A DNA stretch of 64,000 nucleotides from Tautonia sp040717455 (GTDB lineage Bacteria; Planctomycetota; Planctomycetia; Isosphaerales; Isosphaeraceae), in contig NZ_JBFEFH010000015.1 in NCBI RefSeq assembly GCF_040717455.1, positions 62,001 through 126,000 on the forward strand, given 5' to 3'. Position 1 is the stretch's first letter, and each line of letters begins with the position of its first letter. Positions 8,477 through 16,867 of this stretch are shown one piece after another. The position numbers and the translations under genes are program-made. The notes below the pieces were generated by a model, which was not told the DNA's origin, did not search any database, and saw only the letters and a list, made by a program, of their open reading frames with translations.

Positions 8477-10495
8477 TCATTCAGATGACTCCCCACGCTC
8501 CTCGAAATCATGTTCGTAGGCGGCCCGAGACTGATAAGTAAAGAACCCTGAGAGAGCGGCTGTGGCCCGAGCCATGTGAAGACGACCGACTCGCTGACAG
8601 TCAACGCGCAGCGTCTTCGAATCCGCATCGTACCGGCCCGGAAACAGGGGTGGCAACTCAGGTCGAACGCTTGGAAATCTGATGCCGTGTGAGGGGTGGA
8701 ACACATCGTTATCCGATGCAAAATGTTGCTCCCCCACTCGACGGACGTGATCGCATAACCGGTTGTGATAGCGCTTCCAACTCGGGATCACGAGGTGAGG
8801 GCATTCGGACTCGACGCTGAATTCAGCCTTGCCCTCAGGATGGAAAACGCAGAGGTCCATCACCCAGAGTTGGACCGATCGCCATCGCCGATAGTTCACG
8901 AACCAAGTCGATCCATCTTCTCGGAAAAATGGGAGCTCGAAGTACCCCGGCTCTCCCAAAGGGCCCTGCGGACGGTCGGGAACGACCTCCACAACAAAGC
9001 CTTCGTTCATCGTTTCCTTGCGAGAGCCATCGTTTGTTCGCACCATCAACTCGCAGGGCTGAGCGAGGAGCAAGAAGAGCTGGCCAGAATTCATCTGATA
9101 AATGTCACCGAGTTCGGTGGGCAAATGATAGCTGTTCAGGTGCTCGGCCTCTTCATACATCTCCAGCCGCTGGATCAGGAAAGGATGCCTCGGCTCGGTG
9201 CCGAGCTTATGGGACGATGAACCGGAGATCGAGCGGATGCGGCCTGCGATCTCTTCCAATTGGTGGTCGTTCTTGGCCGCTCTGCGAGCCTCACGCCGCT
9301 GAAAGATCCCGAAGAGCCTGAACATAGTGTCCGGCTCCCACACCCCTTCGCGCCTCGACGACTCGAAAACGATCTTCTCGTACTCGTAGATCGTCATCGA
9401 ACGTAGGGCCTGCTTGGCCTCGTTCAGCGAACCATCGAGGACTCGCTCGACCTCGGTATTGAGCTGCGACCGCAAAGGATTGAGTATCGACAGCTTGATC
9501 ATTAGTACGAAGCTTCTAATCTTCGAGATGACCCGCTGCTTCGAAATCAGCATGAAGTTTGAAGGATCGAGCTTCATCGCGCGAGAGAAGGACTCGTGAC
9601 TGGTGTGCTCCTCATGCGGAGAAAACGTATGGCTCAGCAATCCACAGAATAGTGGAGAGTCTGGAAACAGCTCCTGCAATTCCTTGATGAGCTGGATGCC
9701 CTGATCGCTCCCCCCATCTTCATCACTGAAATCTTGGTCGATCAGGTATAGCGTTTTCTCTGGAGGGTTGTTTTCCAGGATATTATTTCTCTCGGCCCTC
9801 CATTGAGTCAGCGACTTCTCAATCAGACGGCGTCCATTGAATAGCTTCCGCAGTACGTGTGCAACCGACTCATCAAGCTGGTGCTCCAGCCCGGATTGCA
9901 TCAGAAGGTTTTGATAAACATTGTTGCGTAGCCGATCTTTGGCACCTTCCCAACGTGACTCGAAGAGCTCTCGCAGGACCTCGTTCGGCATCTCGGCTAA
10001 ATTCGCCTTGCTAGCGAGCAGCACCCGGAGGCCACCGACCTTGGCGCGATCCTCCGATGGGAGTGTAAGGAGCATATCCGCAGCGTCGGTCGACGTAGGG
10101 CCCATGGCATACTCGTCGTCGACGCAGACCACGTTCTCGACCTGGGCGGAGGCTAGAATCTGGCCCAGGACTTCCCGTGCAGCCTCAAGCTCAGCCTCGG
10201 CACGCTCCCGATCGGCTTCATCTACCACCGCTACCGCGTTGGAGGAATCAAGGCCGTTGTCGGTCTGGACTTCCCCTTCGGCTGGCTCAGGCTGTAGTTC
10301 CACAGCCGCCTCGTCGACATCGGGCGTAACTTCCTTGGAGTCAACAATTTTCGTCACAGCAGGAGTGGCTTCGCCTTCTGGTTCATGAGATTCCGGAGCC
10401 ATTTCATTGTGCCTCGATGCACTCGAGGGGCTGGAAACGTGAACGACATCATTCGGCTCGGTCGACTTCTCGCGCACGTCATCATGTCCCACCAC
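8477..10495 (-). CDS. Receiver-domain protein, putative output of a phosphorelay defence cassette
   Basis: A 672-residue protein, last gene of a leftward three-gene operon. After an acidic disordered N-terminus (about 1-90) it has receiver (CheY-like) hallmarks: the acidic pair VVCVDDEYA (Asp126, Asp127), the phospho-acceptor strand TLYLIDQDF (Asp253 or Asp255), then CGLLSHTF and FMLISK as the later Thr/Ser and Lys strands. Unusually, about 120 helical residues separate the first two elements. The C-terminal 350 residues (including QLFLLLAQPCELMVRTNDG) match no nuclease or DNA-binding domain I recognise. The partner kinase is encoded 80 nt upstream. Start taken as GTG 10495 after GAGGGGAG; ATG at codon 32 is possible. 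Confidence 0.75.
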   Translation of the reverse strand: MVGHDDVREKSTEPNDVVHVSSPSSASRHNEMAPESHEPEGEATPAVTKIVDSKEVTPDVDEAAVELQPEPAEGEVQTDNGLDSSNAVAVVDEADRERAEAELEAAREVLGQILASAQVENVVCVDDEYAMGPTSTDAADMLLTLPSEDRAKVGGLRVLLASKANLAEMPNEVLRELFESRWEGAKDRLRNNVYQNLLMQSGLEHQLDESVAHVLRKLFNGRRLIEKSLTQWRAERNNILENNPPEKTLYLIDQDFSDEDGGSDQGIQLIKELQELFPDSPLFCGLLSHTFSPHEEHTSHESFSRAMKLDPSNFMLISKQRVISKIRSFVLMIKLSILNPLRSQLNTEVERVLDGSLNEAKQALRSMTIYEYEKIVFESSRREGVWEPDTMFRLFGIFQRREARRAAKNDHQLEEIAGRIRSISGSSSHKLGTEPRHPFLIQRLEMYEEAEHLNSYHLPTELGDIYQMNSGQLFLLLAQPCELMVRTNDGSRKETMNEGFVVEVVPDRPQGPLGEPGYFELPFFREDGSTWFVNYRRWRSVQLWVMDLCVFHPEGKAEFSVESECPHLVIPSWKRYHNRLCDHVRRVGEQHFASDNDVFHPSHGIRFPSVRPELPPLFPGRYDADSKTLRVDCQRVGRLHMARATAALSGFFTYQSRAAYEHDFEERGESSE

Positions 10496-10575
10496 GCTCT
10501 CTCCCCTCTAAGGTCCTGACAGAACCTGGGTGGTTGTCGAGACTACCAGTCTTTTCTGGGGGGTGTCAGGGCCTG

Positions 10576-13044
10576 TTATACCTGGGAGCCCGAGAAGTCG
10601 ATCTGGAATTTGAAGAGCCTGTCCTGCTCGTTCCGAGTAGGAAGGATCGTGATCGTGCAACCGTCGGAATCGAGAAGCTGACGAACGATAAAAAGCCCCA
10701 GTCCGCGACCTTTGTCCTTCTTCTTCGTGGTCACGAAGGGCTGAAACAATGTATCCTCCACAGCCGGATCGATCCCCCGGCCGTTATCCCAAATGCGGAT
10801 GTAGGGCTTGGAGACCTCAACGAAGATGCAGCCGGCCTTACTGCGGCCGGTTCGCAATTCCTCTCGCAGCCAATACTCGCTGTTCAAAATGAGGTTGTCG
10901 ACAACTTGAGTCAACTTTCCCCGATTCATGAAGATTATGAAATTCGATTGTTTCGAGGCGATTAATTCTGTCTTGAGAGTCGCGGCGATCAGCCTATCCT
11001 CATGGAATTCGAGCAACGATTGAGCGAACTCCTGGACATCGATCTGTTCACGCTTATGTCGCGCGTAACGCAGAGAAGGCGTGAGGTGTCCGAGCTGCTT
11101 CCGAAGAGCGGCGACGCTGCTACTGACGTGCTCGGCGTAGAGCTGGATAGTAGCATCGCGTTGCTTCTGTCTTCCCAGATGGTCCTTAATCCTCTTCGTC
11201 CTTGCCGCGAGCCCATCGGCCACCTGTTGGATCTCATGGGAAAGGACTTCCGCCGTCAAGCCAAGACTCACGGTCTCGTAGACCTCGGCGAGTTGCTCAC
11301 TCAGAGTCTCCATCCTGTCGACCAGATGCTGAGCTGTGTTTTCAAGGCGATCGATTTCCCGAAGGGAGGCCTCCAGCTCAACCCGTACACGGCCTGCTTC
11401 TTTGATATGCTCGTTGAGTTCCTTCGTGGCCTGACGTATGACTACCGATTCGGCGGCATCGGCGGGGAGTGCGCGAGTAATCTCCACGACCCGAGCTACC
11501 GCTGTTTCGATGACTCGATTGAAGTGTTCGGCACGCTCCCGCGTCTCTGCAGCCCTCTGAAAGCCGACTTTGAGTTCGCCAGCTAGCTGCGTCGTCGTAT
11601 ATCGGCGAGGTTGACCGTCCCCAGTCCTTACGGTCACCTTTTTGAATTCGTTCCAACCGCGCCGAACGAACTCTTGTGCCTCGCTCGAGAATCGGATGAA
11701 TTCCTGCAGAATGGCCTTGAAGTTCAAATAGTAAGGAGTCTCGGTGAACGCCTCTCGGTTTGTGGTTTCGAGAAGCTGTGCGTTCTCTCGAGCACTAATC
11801 TGGACGAAACCCAGCGTGTTCTCAGGCCTGAGCCCGTAGTATGAACCGCCAGAAGTCCAGCCCTTGCGGAGTTCTAGCCAATCATCTGGCACACGAACGC
11901 CGAAACCGTCGCGGTAGACCCTGATGCCTGAGAACGATTTGATGTAATTCTTGAATTCGGATTCCTTGTTGAAGACACCCTCGAATCGATCAAGCTGGCG
12001 GAAGTTGAACGAGTCGACCTCGGCGTGGAATGGGCCCGGATCAGCTGGTTTCTCGTCGATGTAGACGAGTCCATCAATATCTTCCAGCCCGCGAGCCCTT
12101 TCAAACTCTACGAACCAACCGGGCCTGGACGACCTTCGCAGGTTGAGGCCAGCCGACGCGGGCAGCTTCAGGAGAAAGTCCAGAAACGCCTGCCCATTAT
12201 CGGCCGATACGAGGTCTTCAAAAATCTCTTTCTCGTCCCCTCGGTGAACTCTAAAAAAGTCGAGCCGGGACATCCCCTTGATTTGCAAGCAGCCTCCATC
12301 AAAGTCGACCAAGTAGCGAACCTGGGCGACGCTCCTTACCAGATCGGTGATCTCAGCCAACTCGATCCGCTTGCCGTCGAGCGTCGCGGCAACCGTGAAG
12401 TCTCTCGCCTGAGCATAGGGAGAGAGCATTCTCGAGAGTTCGGTTTGAAGTCGCCTGGTCGCATCTTCGCCCTTCCAGGCGTCGACATCCTTTATGGCTG
12501 AGATGACAAGAGTCGTGCCCGGCGTCTTGCGAGTCTGCACTTCTTTGAGCTTCGGCCTGACATCCGAGAGCCTATCGACCTGCCTGAAATCCTCCCATGA
12601 GAATGAAACGTGTAGGGCCGACTGGCCTTCGGCCGTGCGAGTGATGATCTCGACGTTCTCTCCGAGCTTCTGGACGCCCAGTCTTCCGAGCCCCTTATCT
12701 CCGAGAGGGGTTCTGCCTTTCTTGGTTTTTCGATGTTGAGCTTTGAACTCACGCTTGGGCGACTTCGAGATGAAAAGCCAACCATCCTTGATTGTCCCGA
12801 GATCCATCCCTGTCCCGTCATCCTCAATGATGATGCAGCCCTTGGCGTTCGAATAAGTGAACCCTTCCCCTGGACCGGAGGTCGTATCAATTCTTACGTT
12901 CGCGTAGCTAGAATCCGCGTCATAGCTGTTCTTGATCAATTCGACTAACGCCTGGATATCGTCCGTGATTAGCTGGTCGCCGAGCTGGAAAATGATGGAC
13001 GCGTCGATGTCAAACTGGAGTTCATCTTCTCCCTGATTGCTCAA
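10576..13044 (-). CDS. Histidine kinase with two GHKL ATPase modules
   Basis: An 822-residue protein. The N-terminal Hsp90/MutL-like ATPase has an N-box at about 35-44 (ELIKNSYDAD), EDDGTGM at 74-80 and a G2-like loop GDKGLGRLG near 115. A middle region and a long coiled coil (about 500-600) lead to a classical H-box, LSHEIQQ, with phospho-acceptor His603. The C-terminal kinase ATPase has an N-box at about 714-725 (VVDNLILNSEYW), DNGRGI at 753-758, FQPFVTTKK near 767 and GRGLGLFIVRQL at 779-790. No membrane segment or PAS domain is present, so sensing is cytoplasmic. It starts in an ATGA overlap with the methyltransferase stop, implying coupling. The substrate is probably the receiver protein downstream. 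Confidence 0.85.
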   Translation of the reverse strand: MSNQGEDELQFDIDASIIFQLGDQLITDDIQALVELIKNSYDADSSYANVRIDTTSGPGEGFTYSNAKGCIIIEDDGTGMDLGTIKDGWLFISKSPKREFKAQHRKTKKGRTPLGDKGLGRLGVQKLGENVEIITRTAEGQSALHVSFSWEDFRQVDRLSDVRPKLKEVQTRKTPGTTLVISAIKDVDAWKGEDATRRLQTELSRMLSPYAQARDFTVAATLDGKRIELAEITDLVRSVAQVRYLVDFDGGCLQIKGMSRLDFFRVHRGDEKEIFEDLVSADNGQAFLDFLLKLPASAGLNLRRSSRPGWFVEFERARGLEDIDGLVYIDEKPADPGPFHAEVDSFNFRQLDRFEGVFNKESEFKNYIKSFSGIRVYRDGFGVRVPDDWLELRKGWTSGGSYYGLRPENTLGFVQISARENAQLLETTNREAFTETPYYLNFKAILQEFIRFSSEAQEFVRRGWNEFKKVTVRTGDGQPRRYTTTQLAGELKVGFQRAAETRERAEHFNRVIETAVARVVEITRALPADAAESVVIRQATKELNEHIKEAGRVRVELEASLREIDRLENTAQHLVDRMETLSEQLAEVYETVSLGLTAEVLSHEIQQVADGLAARTKRIKDHLGRQKQRDATIQLYAEHVSSSVAALRKQLGHLTPSLRYARHKREQIDVQEFAQSLLEFHEDRLIAATLKTELIASKQSNFIIFMNRGKLTQVVDNLILNSEYWLREELRTGRSKAGCIFVEVSKPYIRIWDNGRGIDPAVEDTLFQPFVTTKKKDKGRGLGLFIVRQLLDSDGCTITILPTRNEQDRLFKFQIDFSGSQV

Positions 13045-14474
13045 GTTGTCGCCTCCTTACGCAGGATCAGGATTGTCTCCGACCGCATCGTCGAGGAGAT
13101 ACTGTTCCTGACCGCCATCCTCTTGGAGGGAATGCGCCGCTCAATCTTCGCCACAGGAACCGCGCCACGAGGCTTGAGCAGATCGACGAGTATCCGATCC
13201 AAGGGTACGGCGTAATCACCGACACGGCGGTTGCCGACCGTCCAGAGTAGATATGCTCCAGTGCGTAACGACGCCATAACCGTCTCGAGACATCGATCCA
13301 AGTCCCGGATGAACGCCGTTGCTCTTACTCTACGATCTCGTGGCTGGTCCAAGAGATTATCAATGGTCTCGCCGAACGCAGGAGAGATGGATCGTAGATG
13401 ATCTACTACGTCGAGTGCGTATTTGCGCGAGCCACCCAGGCTTCGACTGTCGATCTCGTGGGTCGACTTAAGCCAGGAAGCGTCCATCGCAGGTTCGATA
13501 TCCTCTGAATCGATCCAGTTCAGCGGAAGGTAAGAGAACTGACCATAGGTCACCGTCGAAACGTTGTCCCCATAGGGGGGCGATGTGACGAGGAGATCGT
13601 GCAGGGGCCGTTCGTGATCACTCGGATCAAGCTTCGAGGTATCCTTGAGATGGATATTCACAGCACCTTTGTAATGTCCGCTCGTGAGCAGATTCCGCTG
13701 CTTGAGCTCGCGTTGTTGCTCAATCAGTTTTCCGAGATTCCGTATCGCCGTTTCTTCGAAGATTTGTATCGGCGAAAGCTCTCGTTGGGCGATGTCCTCT
13801 TGGCTCCTGATATGGAGCTTGAAGGTAGAAGTCCTGGAGTTGCTAGTGACCCTAGCGGCCTCCGCCAACACGACCCAGAAAAATCTTCGCACCTGGACGG
13901 TTGGTAATTCACGGATCGATCGGCGCAGGCGCGAAAGCTCAACCGCAACCTTTGGCTTGTACCACTTGCTGAGCCCCGGGAAATCGGTCTCGAGCCCGGA
14001 ACTGGTATCCCTACGCACTTCGCTGAGCAACCTTGCAAGGTGATCCCTGATAGCACGCGCGAAGAAGGGGCCCTGTTTAGCCCGACAGACGAGGACGGCG
14101 AGTGGATTAATGTCGTACCCCGTATAGTCGAGGCCGTTCAGCATAGCTTCCGTGAGAGTCGTGCCCGACCCCGCGAACGGATCGAAGATGCTCTTAATAT
14201 TAGGACTCGCTTTTAGGACTGCTCCAATCAGCTCACCCTGCATAGATGGAACCATCATCGCAGGATATTGAAAGTAGCCGTGCATATTTTTGCGGACGGC
14301 ATTGCTCCGAAAGGACCAGTATTCCTGGTCCTCGGTGGAAAACGAATCCAGATACTCCTTTAAAGCCTGATCATCCCAAATGAGCGATGTTGATGCGTTC
14401 ACAAACAAATTCCCGGAGGCATTCGTGCCCAGGTGATTGCGTGGCCCATCGGATCTGCTTCCCGAGAATTGCAC
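13041..14474 (-). CDS. DNA methyltransferase of a putative defence cassette
   Basis: A 477-residue class I methyltransferase. The SAM-binding motif DPFAGSGTT is at 98-106 and the catalytic motif TSPPYGD at 297-303, typical of amino-methyltransferases (N6-adenine or N4-cytosine). The order, SAM motif first with about 190 residues before the catalytic motif, would place target recognition between them. No restriction endonuclease is adjacent. It is the first gene of the leftward cassette with the GHKL histidine kinase and receiver protein, which have visibly lower G+C than the phage genes. The start is uncertain: GTG 14474 has no clear ribosome binding site, but a consensus -10 lies 80 nt upstream. 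Confidence 0.85.
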   Translation of the reverse strand: MQFSGSRSDGPRNHLGTNASGNLFVNASTSLIWDDQALKEYLDSFSTEDQEYWSFRSNAVRKNMHGYFQYPAMMVPSMQGELIGAVLKASPNIKSIFDPFAGSGTTLTEAMLNGLDYTGYDINPLAVLVCRAKQGPFFARAIRDHLARLLSEVRRDTSSGLETDFPGLSKWYKPKVAVELSRLRRSIRELPTVQVRRFFWVVLAEAARVTSNSRTSTFKLHIRSQEDIAQRELSPIQIFEETAIRNLGKLIEQQRELKQRNLLTSGHYKGAVNIHLKDTSKLDPSDHERPLHDLLVTSPPYGDNVSTVTYGQFSYLPLNWIDSEDIEPAMDASWLKSTHEIDSRSLGGSRKYALDVVDHLRSISPAFGETIDNLLDQPRDRRVRATAFIRDLDRCLETVMASLRTGAYLLWTVGNRRVGDYAVPLDRILVDLLKPRGAVPVAKIERRIPSKRMAVRNSISSTMRSETILILRKEATT

Positions 14475-14554
14475 TCGGCGTGCACCGAGAACCTGAATCG
14501 TAAAGCGACTCGTCCTTGAAGTCGATCAACTGGGCCCAATACTGGTCGCCTGGA

Positions 14555-14560
14555 ATTATA
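14555..14560 (-). promoter_or_regulatory. Perfect -10 element before the methyltransferase cassette
   Basis: Read on the minus strand this is TATAAT, the consensus -10, giving an expected start near 14548 and a leader of about 75 nt. The matching -35 is weak (T-rich, around 14578). It lies in A/T-richer DNA within the 255-nt gap 14475-14729. It would let the cassette be expressed independently of the repressed phage operon upstream. Confidence 0.5.
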
Positions 14561-14729
14561 CCTTATCTTCAGCCACGAAAAAGGTTGCGTCGCCCTCGTG
14601 TGTATCCGCAGTATTCTCAAAGAATTACGTCGAATGTACAGCAGAACCTGACTCCTTAGTGCTCCCGTCCCCACAGCCCCGAATCACCTTGCCCTGTCCG
14701 CGAGGTCAATGTCCGTCTCGTCTGGTGAT

Positions 14730-15392
14730 TCAGAACAACGCCGGTTGGCGGGTTAACGTGCCGAGCCAGCGGTCGAAATTGGCCAGGGTCACCTCGGGGA
14801 ACATGCTGGCACCGGTGCCGTCGACCGAATCGCACTCCATCTCGAAGGCGATCCTGAGCCGACGTTTCGTGTTGACCCGGCCCATGTGGACCAATCGGCC
14901 GCGATCCTTGGCCTCGGCCGCGATCGAGGCGGCGGCCCGAGATTCCTTCCAGACGGTCGAGCCCCCGAGGAAGACGCAATCGGCCACCCCGAGGCAGTCC
15001 TCCGTCAGGTGGTGGTCCTCGGCCCCATCCTGAGCGACCCAGGCCAGCGGCGTCTCGTGCTCCTGGCCATCACGCTCCCAGCAATGGAGCTGGTGCCAGT
15101 GTTCCAGGAACAGGTGCGCCGTGCCCGAGCAATCGCCCACGACATCGGGGACGGCGATCCAGAGCAACCCGGGGCGGCCGACCAGGCGGTTGACCATGCG
15201 GACGAACCGGCCATGGTCGAAGGATTCGTTGAAGGCGTCGTTGTCGCAAGCCCAGGGCCAACCGCGCTCATGCCATCGCTGCTCCAGGACCCCGGGCGCG
15301 ATGCCGTTGCGCGGCTGGACGAACGAGCCCAGCCACGGGCGATCGGCATAGCGGTCCAGGGTGGCGCTGGCGCCGGACACGAGCACGAGCAT
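14730..15392 (-). CDS. DpdA-like (TGT-fold) DNA base-exchange enzyme candidate
   Basis: A 220-residue protein. The landmarks resemble phage DpdA/tRNA-guanine transglycosylase relatives: CDNDAF (49-54), PDVVGD (82-87), LAWVAQDG (ending 123), VFLGGSTVWKE (140-150), HMGRVN (169-174) and DSVDGT (188-193). DpdA swaps guanine for a 7-deazaguanine base in DNA, hiding phage DNA from restriction enzymes. Start ATG 15392 is chosen for GGAGG 9 nt upstream; the frame is open 10 codons further. No preQ0 biosynthesis gene is visible, so precursor would come from the host. It closes the leftward accessory operon. Family assignment is from motif memory. Confidence 0.6.
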   Translation of the reverse strand: MLVLVSGASATLDRYADRPWLGSFVQPRNGIAPGVLEQRWHERGWPWACDNDAFNESFDHGRFVRMVNRLVGRPGLLWIAVPDVVGDCSGTAHLFLEHWHQLHCWERDGQEHETPLAWVAQDGAEDHHLTEDCLGVADCVFLGGSTVWKESRAAASIAAEAKDRGRLVHMGRVNTKRRLRIAFEMECDSVDGTGASMFPEVTLANFDRWLGTLTRQPALF

Positions 15393-15434
15393 CGACGGGT
15401 TCCTCCGAGGGGGCATGGACAACGAGGGGACGGA

Positions 15435-15725
15435 TTACCAGGTCTCAGGCGGATCAAGTTCGAAGGCGAGACGCTCGGCATCCGCCTCGGCCTTCCAGGC
15501 GGCTTCCGCGTCGGCACGGGCCTGGAGCTGCTCGGGCGAGCGGACGAGCCCACACTTGCCGGGCACATAACACCGCGAGTCGCCGCAACCGCCGCACTCG
15601 GGGCACTCGGGGCAGATGCAGGCGTCCGAGTCGACGTCCTGGCCGCACACGTCGCACGGGCCGGCGGGCTCGTCATAGGGGGTGCTCCGGCACCCCGCGG
15701 GATAGGACCATCCGAAGTTCGCCAT
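15435..15725 (-). CDS. Cys-rich zinc-binding small protein
   Basis: A 96-residue protein with nine Cys in a short span (CDVCGQDVD, then CICPECPECGGCG, then CYVPGKCG), suggesting two small zinc ribbons. A helical C-terminus follows (EQLQARADAEAAWKAEADAE). ATG 15725 is preferred over an upstream ATG because it directly follows the previous stop and has GGAGAG. It belongs to the leftward accessory operon. Function unknown; a DNA- or protein-binding adaptor is plausible. Confidence 0.6.
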   Translation of the reverse strand: MANFGWSYPAGCRSTPYDEPAGPCDVCGQDVDSDACICPECPECGGCGDSRCYVPGKCGLVRSPEQLQARADAEAAWKAEADAERLAFELDPPETW

Positions 15726-15726
15726 T

Positions 15727-16041
15727 TCATTGCTCTCCGATCGAATCATTGACGAGGTCGAACAAAGGGGTCGGGGGGTGGATCATCGGGACCGATCCGG
15801 TTTCCTCCCGGCAGAGGTCTTCGAGGAATCGCTGGTTCTCCCGGAGAGACCCCAGGCGCTTTTGCCCATCGTTGGAGAGGGTGCGTCCGTCCGGGGTGTG
15901 GCTGGTGTAGGGCCAGAGGGCGGTCGGGTGTCCGCAATGGCGGACGTGATAGCCGGTCTGCCCGAGCCACCATTGACTGTTGCGCCCGTCCGGCCCTTGC
16001 ACCGTGCGCCAGTCGACCTTCGGTTTTCCGTATCCGGGCAT
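15727..16041 (-). CDS. Small phage protein of unknown function
   Basis: A 104-residue, mixed polar protein with aromatic clusters (SQWWLGQTGYHVRHCGHPTA) and a helical, charged C-terminal half (LRENQRFLEDLCREE). The two His and one Cys around residues 32-38 could bind metal. It sits in tight succession with its neighbours in the leftward operon, with only a few bases between genes. No family recognised. Confidence 0.55.
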   Translation of the reverse strand: MPGYGKPKVDWRTVQGPDGRNSQWWLGQTGYHVRHCGHPTALWPYTSHTPDGRTLSNDGQKRLGSLRENQRFLEDLCREETGSVPMIHPPTPLFDLVNDSIGEQ

Positions 16042-16071
16042 GATTCGGCCTCCTGGTTCCTGCCTTTCGGC

Positions 16072-16335
16072 TCAAAGGGGAGTGCGGGGGTCGTTGTCGT
16101 GGTCGTCGCAGATCGAGGGCAGGGTCGGGGCGATCGCGTAGGCGATCGCGAGCGAGGCGAGCAGCGGGCCCCCGGCGATGGCGACGAAGACGCACCAGGA
16201 CCACCCATACGGCGGGTCCGGGTAGTCATCGGCCCGGTTCGACGACCAGGCCAGCCACACCAGGAACAGGTTGAAGGGGAGGCAGATCGCCCAGGCCCAG
16301 GCGAGGATCTGGGCGATCAGGCAAACCCAACTCAT
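16072..16335 (-). CDS. Small two-TM membrane protein
   Basis: An 87-residue protein with two clear hydrophobic helices (about 2-30, CLIAQILAWAWAICLPFNLF; and about 45-70, WCVFVAIAGGPLLASLAIAY) joined by a short polar turn with Asp/Pro. It starts ATG 16335 in a 4-base overlap with the GNAT stop, so it is translationally coupled to that gene. A membrane-located phage protein expressed from the accessory operon could act in superinfection exclusion, but this is speculation. Confidence 0.6.
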   Translation of the reverse strand: MSWVCLIAQILAWAWAICLPFNLFLVWLAWSSNRADDYPDPPYGWSWCVFVAIAGGPLLASLAIAYAIAPTLPSICDDHDNDPRTPL

Positions 16336-16805
16336 GAGTCGATCCAATCGCGACGGAGCACGAATTCGAGGGTGTCGATGCCCGGCTCCGGCGTGTCGGA
16401 GAAGACCGCGGTGGCGATGAAGCCCATCGCCTTGAGGAACATGGGGCCGTCGCAACGCTCCGAGAGCGGCACGTTGATCAGGATCCGATGCCGCCGCTCT
16501 CCCAGCTTGCCGACGAGCTTGGCCATCATCTGGCGGCCGACGCCGCGACGGCGGGCCTCGGGGGTGACGGCAAACTTCGAGACCTGGAGGTGCGACTTGT
16601 GCAGCGTGTAGATCATGAAGCCGAGGACCCGGTCGTCCGCCTCGGCGACCATGCCAATGCAGTTGCGCTGGCGGAGCACGCGGAGGAACTCCTCCTCGCA
16701 CCAGGGGGCCGGGTCGCTGGCCTGCTCGATGGCCAGGACGTCGGGCAGGTCGCGGCGGATCATCCAGCGGATGTTGCAGATCGGGGTGGTTCGCGTGCGA
16801 GGCAT
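16332..16805 (-). CDS. GNAT-family N-acetyltransferase (RimI-like)
   Basis: A 157-residue GNAT fold. The acetyl-CoA-binding strand and loop KFAVTPEARRRGVGRQMMAKL carries the R/Q-x-x-G-x-G/A pattern, preceded by VLGFMIYTLHKSHLQV and followed by VPLSERCDGPMFLKAMGF, all in standard order for RimI-like enzymes. It probably acetylates a protein N-terminus or a small substrate; the target is unknown. ATG 16805 has CAGGAG upstream. It lies within the leftward accessory operon, following a strong hairpin at 16824-16850. Confidence 0.85.
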   Translation of the reverse strand: MPRTRTTPICNIRWMIRRDLPDVLAIEQASDPAPWCEEEFLRVLRQRNCIGMVAEADDRVLGFMIYTLHKSHLQVSKFAVTPEARRRGVGRQMMAKLVGKLGERRHRILINVPLSERCDGPMFLKAMGFIATAVFSDTPEPGIDTLEFVLRRDWIDS

Positions 16806-16823
16806 GCAGCGGGCTCCTGAGTG

Positions 16824-16850
16824 CCCGAGGCCGGTTCGACCGGCCTCGGG
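16824..16850. other. Intergenic RNA hairpin in the leftward operon
   Basis: A perfect 11-bp stem (CCCGAGGCCGG with CCGGCCTCGGG) and 5-nt loop between the GNAT gene and the upstream gene. There is no T-run on the minus strand, so it is a candidate processing or partial-termination site that would lower expression of the distal genes relative to the two promoter-proximal ones. Confidence 0.6.
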
Positions 16851-16867
16851 TTGACGGGGGAGTGGCT

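Noticed and set aside
8149..8541. A 130-codon rightward gene in the gap before the cassette
   Set aside because: Its start lies before the intrinsic terminator, it has no ribosome binding site, and its end overlaps the receiver gene; only its 3' half looks protein-like, so it is noted as a possible remnant.
8477..13044. Ordinary two-component transcription regulator
   Set aside because: The receiver protein has no DNA-binding output domain, the kinase lacks membrane or PAS sensors, and a methyltransferase is co-transcribed.
8477..14474. Classical restriction-modification system
   Set aside because: There is a methyltransferase but no endonuclease motif in any of the three genes; the other two are phosphorelay proteins.
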